DNA of 64,000 nt from Mycolicibacterium mageritense. GTDB lineage: Bacteria > Actinomycetota > Actinomycetes > Mycobacteriales > Mycobacteriaceae. Positions 59,608 to 64,000 of the stretch are shown piece by piece. The position numbers were made by a program, and so were the translations under genes. The DNA is taken from contig NZ_AP022567.1 of assembly GCF_010727475.1 (NCBI RefSeq), positions 7,750,001-7,814,000 of the forward strand, in the 5' to 3' direction. The notes beneath the pieces were generated by a model. That model did no database searches, was not told the DNA's origin, and worked only from the letters and a program-made list of their open reading frames with translations. Numbering within the stretch: position 1 is the stretch's first letter; each line of letters starts with the position of its first letter.

Positions 59608-60573
59608 ATGAGCATCGCGAGTGAACGCGATTGTGGTTTCCCCGTGCAGGTTTCAGCGTTGCGCCGGGAGGCCGAAGGAGTGCTGGGCATCGACCTGTGC
59701 GCGGTGGACGGGTCGTCGTTGCCACCGTGGACGCCGGGCGCGCACCTGGAGATCGAGCTCGCCGACGGAATCGTTCGCCACTACTCGCTGTGCGGCGGCC
59801 CGCAGCACGGAGAGCCGTGGCGGATCGCCGTGTTGCGCGAGCCCGCAAGCCGGGGCGGTTCGAAGCTGATCCACGAAAGTGTCTCCCCCGGTGACATTTT
59901 CACGGTCAGGGGGCCGCGCAACAACTTCGCGCTCGTGGATGCCCAGCGGTATCTGTTCGTCGCCGGGGGTATCGGCATAACCCCAATACTCCCGATGGTC
60001 CACGATGTCGCCGCACGCGCGAAGCCATGGACGCTCGTGTACGGCGGGCGAACGCTCACCTCGATGGCGTTCATCGGCGAGTTGAGCGAGATATCCGGCG
60101 GTGAGCTGCACATCATGCCCGAGGATGAATACGGCCTGCTGGATCTCGACCACTTCCTGGGCGCTCCGCGCACCGACACAGCCGTCTACTGCTGTGGGCC
60201 GGGGCCGCTGATCGATGCGGTCGAGCGCGCGTGCGACAGCTGGCCGGCTGGTGCGCTGCGGCTGGAGCGCTTCACGCCCAGGGCGGTGTCGAACAGCGTC
60301 ACCGACGGCGAATTCGCCGTGGAACTGGCCCGATCGGGCACGCGCCTGCCCGTACCGGCCGACAAGACCCTTCTGGAAGTGCTCGAAGACGCCGGCTACG
60401 ACATCGACAACTCGTGCCGCGCCGGGATCTGCGGGACGTGTGAGCTCCGGGTCACCCATGGCGTCCCGGAACACAACGACGACGTCCTGAGCGACGACGA
60501 ACGTGAATCCAACCAGGTCATCTTGCCGTGTGTTTCTCGATCCAAGAGCCCGCTGCTGATCGTCGATCTGTAA
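59608..60573 (+). CDS. PDR/VanB-type oxidoreductase (flavin, NAD, 2Fe-2S)
   Basis: 321 aa. Flavin-binding domain (VRHYSLCGGPQ), NAD domain (YLFVAGGIGITPILPMV; VYCCGPGPLIDAV) and a C-terminal plant-type ferredoxin domain with CRAGICGTC and a final Cys in VILPCVSRS. Such class IA reductases pass electrons from NADH to oxygenases, usually Rieske type; here the neighbour is a diiron protein instead. Same operon, 9 nt apart. Confidence 0.92.
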   Translation: MSIASERDCGFPVQVSALRREAEGVLGIDLCAVDGSSLPPWTPGAHLEIELADGIVRHYSLCGGPQHGEPWRIAVLREPASRGGSKLIHESVSPGDIFTVRGPRNNFALVDAQRYLFVAGGIGITPILPMVHDVAARAKPWTLVYGGRTLTSMAFIGELSEISGGELHIMPEDEYGLLDLDHFLGAPRTDTAVYCCGPGPLIDAVERACDSWPAGALRLERFTPRAVSNSVTDGEFAVELARSGTRLPVPADKTLLEVLEDAGYDIDNSCRAGICGTCELRVTHGVPEHNDDVLSDDERESNQVILPCVSRSKSPLLIVDL

Positions 60574-60602
60574 ACGGGCGGCCGATAGGCTCCGTCCGTG
60601 AG

Positions 60603-61283
60603 GTGACGAGTCCGTATCTTCAGACCATGCGTGCGCACCAGAACCCGGATCTTCACCAGACCCTGAGCCACCGGATCCGCGACACGCTCGTACGCCAGAT
60701 CGTGGCCGGCGAGTTGGAACCCGGCGAGCGGCTGGTGGAGACCCGGGTCGCCGCGACGTTCGGCACCAGCCAAGCTCCGGTCCGGGAAGCGCTGCGGGAG
60801 CTGGAAACCTTCGGGCTCGTCGAGATCAAGCCGCGACGCGGCACGTTCGTGCGGTCGTTCATCCGCGAGACCCTGCGCGAGAGTTATGTCTTGCGGGCCG
60901 CGCTCGAAGAGACCGCAACCCGGCTGGTGCTGATGATCGGCAACGTACCGTTCGACGAACTCAGAGATGACGTCGAGCGGATGCAAAAGGCGGCCCGCGA
61001 GAACGACACCGAAGCGGTCGGAATGGAAAGCGTGATGTTCCACCGGCACATCATCGAGGCGGCCGGGAACGACCTCATCAAGCGCACCTGGGAGAACCTC
61101 CATATCGAGGCCCGGACGTCGGTGACGATCATGGCCCGCACACCGGATCTGCGCGCGATCGCCGATGATCATCAAGCACTCCTGGATTCCCTGAGCTCAG
61201 GAGACGTCGATGCCGCCTGCGCGCTGGCCAGGCAACATCAGTGGAACTACTCCGAACTCCCGGATGACACGTCGACGGACTGA
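60603..61283 (+). CDS. GntR-family regulator (FCD subfamily)
   Basis: 226 aa from GTG 60603; ATG 60627 is an alternative start. N-terminal winged helix (IVAGELEPGERLVETRVAATFGTSQAPVREALRELETFGLVEIKPRRGTFV) and C-terminal FCD domain with metal-type His residues (MFHRHIIEAAGN; DDHQALLDSL). A TAGGCT -10 lies at 60586-60591. It probably controls the diiron/reductase unit through the palindrome at 58864 and perhaps the divergent NCS1 permease. Confidence 0.9.
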   Translation: MTSPYLQTMRAHQNPDLHQTLSHRIRDTLVRQIVAGELEPGERLVETRVAATFGTSQAPVREALRELETFGLVEIKPRRGTFVRSFIRETLRESYVLRAALEETATRLVLMIGNVPFDELRDDVERMQKAARENDTEAVGMESVMFHRHIIEAAGNDLIKRTWENLHIEARTSVTIMARTPDLRAIADDHQALLDSLSSGDVDAACALARQHQWNYSELPDDTSTD

Positions 61284-61301
61284 CCAGGGCTGCGCGGCCC
61301 G

Positions 61302-62039
61302 TCAGGCCAGGGCGGCCTGCTGCGCCGGACGTGTACCGAGGTGCGTGACCTGAATGCCGGCGTGAGTCTTGTTGCGGATGTTGATCCCGATCAGGACCGG
61401 AGTCAGGCCTTCCAGCAGACGGCTCATCTCCAGCGAACCCGCATCGACCACTCGCAGGCCGTCGATCCGTTCCAGCGCTGCGGCCACCAGTTCTTTCCCC
61501 CGGCGGTCGCCGCAGATGAGCGTGTCCTGGTCGAGGGGACGCGAAAGATCCCGCAGCGCCGCGGCACTGATGGTGTGCAGGCCCGCCACGAGCCCGATTC
61601 GATCGTCGATCGCCGAACGCGCCTGCTGGGCCGCGGAGCCGTGCCACGGTTCGACCAAGTGCGTGGGGCGCCCGCCGACGGCGGTCGCGAGCGGAACGGT
61701 GGTGTCCAGCAACACCTGACCGGCCCGCCAATGCTCGGCGACACTGCGGAGCGTCGCGACGTGGCTGGCAAACGGGACGGCGGCGATCACGAGCCGGTCT
61801 GCCTGCGTGACGGCTTCGCTGTTGAGGCATCCGACGAAGGTGCCGTGCTCGACGAGTTCGTCCGCCTGCGCCGCGGCACGGCGTGCGCGCTCGACATCCC
61901 GCGAACCCAGACACACCCGATATCCGGCCGCACCCAGCCGCACCGCGAGGCCGAACCCGAGGTTGCCCGTGCCGCCCAGGATCGACACCGTCTCGTTCAC
62001 ATCGCCCTCGGCAACAAGGGACTTCACGCTTCGTGTCAC
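61302..62039 (-). CDS. NADPH:F420 oxidoreductase-like (NPD/Fno family) protein
   Basis: 245 aa from GTG 62039. N-terminal Rossmann motif VSILGGTGNLGFGLAVRLGAAGY and the block VCLGSRDVERARRAA, as in NADPH-dependent F420 reductases. IAAVPFASHVATLRSV and LLDTTVPLA are also family blocks. It may reduce F420 or a substrate carrying NADP chemistry. It converges on gntR and diverges from pucR. Confidence 0.8.
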   Translation of the reverse strand: MTRSVKSLVAEGDVNETVSILGGTGNLGFGLAVRLGAAGYRVCLGSRDVERARRAAAQADELVEHGTFVGCLNSEAVTQADRLVIAAVPFASHVATLRSVAEHWRAGQVLLDTTVPLATAVGGRPTHLVEPWHGSAAQQARSAIDDRIGLVAGLHTISAAALRDLSRPLDQDTLICGDRRGKELVAAALERIDGLRVVDAGSLEMSRLLEGLTPVLIGINIRNKTHAGIQVTHLGTRPAQQAALA

Positions 62040-62165
62040 GGTGCTCCTCTTCGTCGGATCCGCCCGTCAGCCGACTGGCCCGGGTAGAGCAACCATATGA
62101 AGAGCAGCCAGAACAACCCATGGCTGTTTGTGCCAAAGAACATCGCGGTTGTTGTCGATCAACGC

Positions 62166-62171
62166 TAAGCT
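62166..62171 (+). promoter_or_regulatory. -10 element of pucR-like gene
   Basis: TAAGCT, 8 nt before ATG 62180, predicting a leaderless transcript. A GTTG-N8-CAAC inverted repeat lies just upstream. Confidence 0.5.
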
Positions 62172-62179
62172 ACCCGCCT

Positions 62180-63838
62180 ATGAACACGCCCGACATGGCG
62201 GCTGCACATTCGAGCGAAACCCTCACTCTCCGCGAGCTACTCGATGACGAAGTGTTGTCCGGTGCCGAATTGATCGCGGGCAGTTCAGGTCTGGACCGGG
62301 CCATCAGTGCCGTCAACGTGATGACGGTTCCCGACATCGGCCGATGGGTCCGCCAGGACGAGTTCCTCCTGGCGACCGGGTATCCGTTGCCCCGCGACGA
62401 CGAAGACCAGGCCAAGCTCCTCGTGGATCTGCACCAGCTCGGGCTGGCCGGTATCGGAATCAAACTCGATCGTTACATGCCCGAACTCGGCCAGCCGGTG
62501 ATCGACGCCGCCGATCGACTCGGCCTGCCGCTGGTGGTCATCCCGGAGCGCATCCGTTTCGACGACATCCTCAGCAGGGCATTCGCGATCATCGTCAACC
62601 GGCAGGCGTCGGCGCTGGCAAAGGCTCAGGAGATACACCACTCCTTCCTGGCGATCACGCTGTCGGGCGGCGGCCTCAGCGAACTGGCCGGCAGCCTGTC
62701 CGGTCTGCTCGGCGACGCCAGTGTGGCGATCACCGATCCACAAGGGACCGTGCTGGCGCAGGCCGGCGACGAGGCTCCCCTGGTGGATCTGCATTTCATG
62801 AAGGCAGAGTCGGCCGACCTGCTGCGGTTGGGTTTGACCGGCCTGCACACCGACAAGCGCACCGGCAAGCGCTGGGCGTCTCGCGAGATCCGCGCGGGGC
62901 GCCTGCACCACGGATTCGTCGTCGCGGTCGAAGCCGAAAGACCGTTCGGCGAGTTCAGCCTGGTGGCCGTCGGCCAGGCCGCAATCGTTGCGGCGCTGGA
63001 GGTTACGCGCGACCTCGCGGTGGGCGCGGTCGAACGGCGATTCTCGTCCAACGCCCTGTTCGAGCTGATCTCGGGCAGCGAATCCGAGTCGGGCGAATAC
63101 GCATCGCTGGGTTCAGGTTTCGGCTGGGATCTCGAACGAGACATCGCGGTCCTGGTCGGCCGCAGAGAAGGCACGCCCGACGAAGCCCATTCGACCAGGC
63201 GCCGGTCCCGGCTGGCCGACGACCGCGCGATCGAGTTCTGGGCGTCGGCCGTACGCAGTCAGGACCGCTTGGCAGCCGCGGCCGGGCTCGGTTCCGAGTT
63301 GGTGGCAGTCATCGGTGCCGACCAGGACGTGCTCGCCGTGGCCCACGCCGTGCAGGACGAAGTCGCGCATTTCACCAACGGCCAGTACGCAATCGGCGTC
63401 AGCCGCAGCTATCCGGGCCCGGCCGGTGTCTCGATCGCCTACCAGGAGGCCCGGACCGCGCTGCGCCTCGGGTCGCGGGTCTCGGGGCTCGGCGCGGTGA
63501 CGGCATACGGCGAGCTGGGCCTGTTCCGGTTGCTGGCGCAGGTCAGCGACGAAGACCTGCGCGCGTTCGCCGACGAGAAACTCGGCCCCGTCCTCCGCAT
63601 GAGCGAACCCGAACGATCCGAGATGTTCCAGACGCTGGAGACACTCATCGAGCACAACATGAACATGGCTGAGGCGGCACGACATCTGCACTACCACTAC
63701 AACACCCTGCGCTACCGTCTGGCGAAACTCGAACGCCTCCTCGGCCCGTTCAGCACCAGCACCCCGGTGGCCATCCAGATCGGTGTGGCGTTGCAGATCA
63801 ACGAGATGCAGAAGATTCTCGCGACTCGGCCGACATGA
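62180..63838 (+). CDS. PucR-family transcriptional regulator
   Basis: 552 aa. N-terminal PucR purine-catabolism domain (residues about 15-130: LTLRELLDDEVLSGAELIAG...), a middle GGDEF-like/CdaR region and the C-terminal helix-turn-helix ETLIEHNMNMAEAARHLHYHYNTLRYRLAKLERLLG. PucR activates purine catabolism in Bacillus; many actinobacterial members control other pathways. The XdhC gene overlapping its 3' end hints at a purine link. Confidence 0.9.
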   Translation: MNTPDMAAAHSSETLTLRELLDDEVLSGAELIAGSSGLDRAISAVNVMTVPDIGRWVRQDEFLLATGYPLPRDDEDQAKLLVDLHQLGLAGIGIKLDRYMPELGQPVIDAADRLGLPLVVIPERIRFDDILSRAFAIIVNRQASALAKAQEIHHSFLAITLSGGGLSELAGSLSGLLGDASVAITDPQGTVLAQAGDEAPLVDLHFMKAESADLLRLGLTGLHTDKRTGKRWASREIRAGRLHHGFVVAVEAERPFGEFSLVAVGQAAIVAALEVTRDLAVGAVERRFSSNALFELISGSESESGEYASLGSGFGWDLERDIAVLVGRREGTPDEAHSTRRRSRLADDRAIEFWASAVRSQDRLAAAAGLGSELVAVIGADQDVLAVAHAVQDEVAHFTNGQYAIGVSRSYPGPAGVSIAYQEARTALRLGSRVSGLGAVTAYGELGLFRLLAQVSDEDLRAFADEKLGPVLRMSEPERSEMFQTLETLIEHNMNMAEAARHLHYHYNTLRYRLAKLERLLGPFSTSTPVAIQIGVALQINEMQKILATRPT

Positions 63839-64000
63839 CGGCGGGCACGTGTGGACTTTCGTGGATGGGCCCCGCGGTGTCCGTGAGGTGCCGTCCGCTG
63901 CCTCCCCACCGGCGCGCGACGATCTCCGCCGCGATCGAGATCGCCGTCTCTTCCGGGGTCCGCGCGCCCAGGTCGAGGCCGATGGGACTGCACAGTCTGG
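63798..64000 (-). CDS. XdhC/CoxI-family protein, C-terminal part (partial)
   Basis: 66 codons are visible, running off the window. The tail reads SPIGLDLGARTPEETAISIAAEI, the hallmark C-terminal block of XdhC/CoxI proteins that insert or protect the molybdenum cofactor of xanthine-dehydrogenase-type enzymes. Stop TGA at 63798-63800, so its 3' end overlaps the pucR-like gene by 41 nt. The rest of a molybdo-hydroxylase locus is expected beyond the window. Confidence 0.82.
   Translation of the reverse strand, partial: RLCSPIGLDLGARTPEETAISIAAEIVARRWGGSGRHLTDTAGPIHESPHVPAVMSAESRESSASR

Noticed and set aside
1..64000. tRNA/rRNA genes, CRISPR arrays, insertion sequences or prophage genes
   Set aside because: No regularly spaced repeats, transposase or integrase motifs, or tRNA-like cloverleaf sequence were recognised on either strand by reading; a tRNAscan or Rfam run would be decisive.

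Overview
This window is high-GC actinobacterial DNA, almost certainly from a fast-growing Mycobacteriaceae species close to Mycobacterium smegmatis (inference). The backbone gene order cysA-cysW-cysT-subI, two small membrane proteins, GH15 trehalase, lepA, a PemK-like gene, a CBS-pair protein, an MBL hydrolase, transglutaminase-like, alpha-E, circularly permuted ATP-grasp, rpsT, holA, comEC and comEA follows the order I know from M. tuberculosis Rv2397c to Rv2415c. Between those core genes are large accessory insertions. No rRNA, tRNA, insertion sequence, phage module or CRISPR array was seen.

Layout. 1-1.9 kb: persulfide/sulfide module (end of a probable FAD oxidoreductase, rhodanese, TSUP exporter, CstR-like repressor with a visible operator). 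1.9-5.8 kb: sulfate ABC transporter preceded by a leaderless polycysteine leader ORF. 5.9-9.2 kb: a maleylpyruvate isomerase-family gene flanked by a 33-bp direct repeat, two small membrane proteins, GH15 trehalase. 9.2-14.6 kb: thioester-domain-like protein with its own polycysteine leader ORF, divergent from a family 2A encapsulin and its cysteine desulfurase cargo, then a 2-oxoglutarate dioxygenase. 14.7-21.6 kb: ANTAR protein, Eis-like acetyltransferase, dipeptide-type ABC transporter. 23.1-29.6 kb: five-gene minus-strand set (two FMN monooxygenases, permease, GNAT, SfnB/DszC-like flavoenzyme). 29.7-31.2 kb: two paralogous lipoproteins. 31.3-38.4 kb: TetR-linked amine catabolism genes divergent from a small membrane protein and an NCS1-type permease. 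38.4-41.9 kb: lepA and neighbours. 42-46.1 kb: metNIQ-type transporter with a frameshifted metN plus another FMN monooxygenase. 46.1-57 kb: mostly core genes. 57-64 kb: NCS1 permease, ferritin-like diiron protein with a VanB-type reductase, GntR, an F420-reductase-like protein, PucR and XdhC, possibly purine or N-heterocycle related.

Theme. Much of the accessory DNA looks like one sulfur-acquisition and sulfur-sparing region: sulfate uptake, organosulfur uptake, FMN monooxygenases of the desulfonation/desulfurisation type, a desulfurase nanocompartment, persulfide sensing and two cysteine-codon attenuator ORFs. Many of these proteins contain almost no Cys or Met: the encapsulin shell, the dioxygenase, the amino-acid permease, one FMN monooxygenase and MetQ each show only the initiator Met and no Cys. 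This suggests selection for expression under sulfur starvation. Many transcripts also look leaderless, with a TANNNT -10 element 6-8 nt before the start codon.
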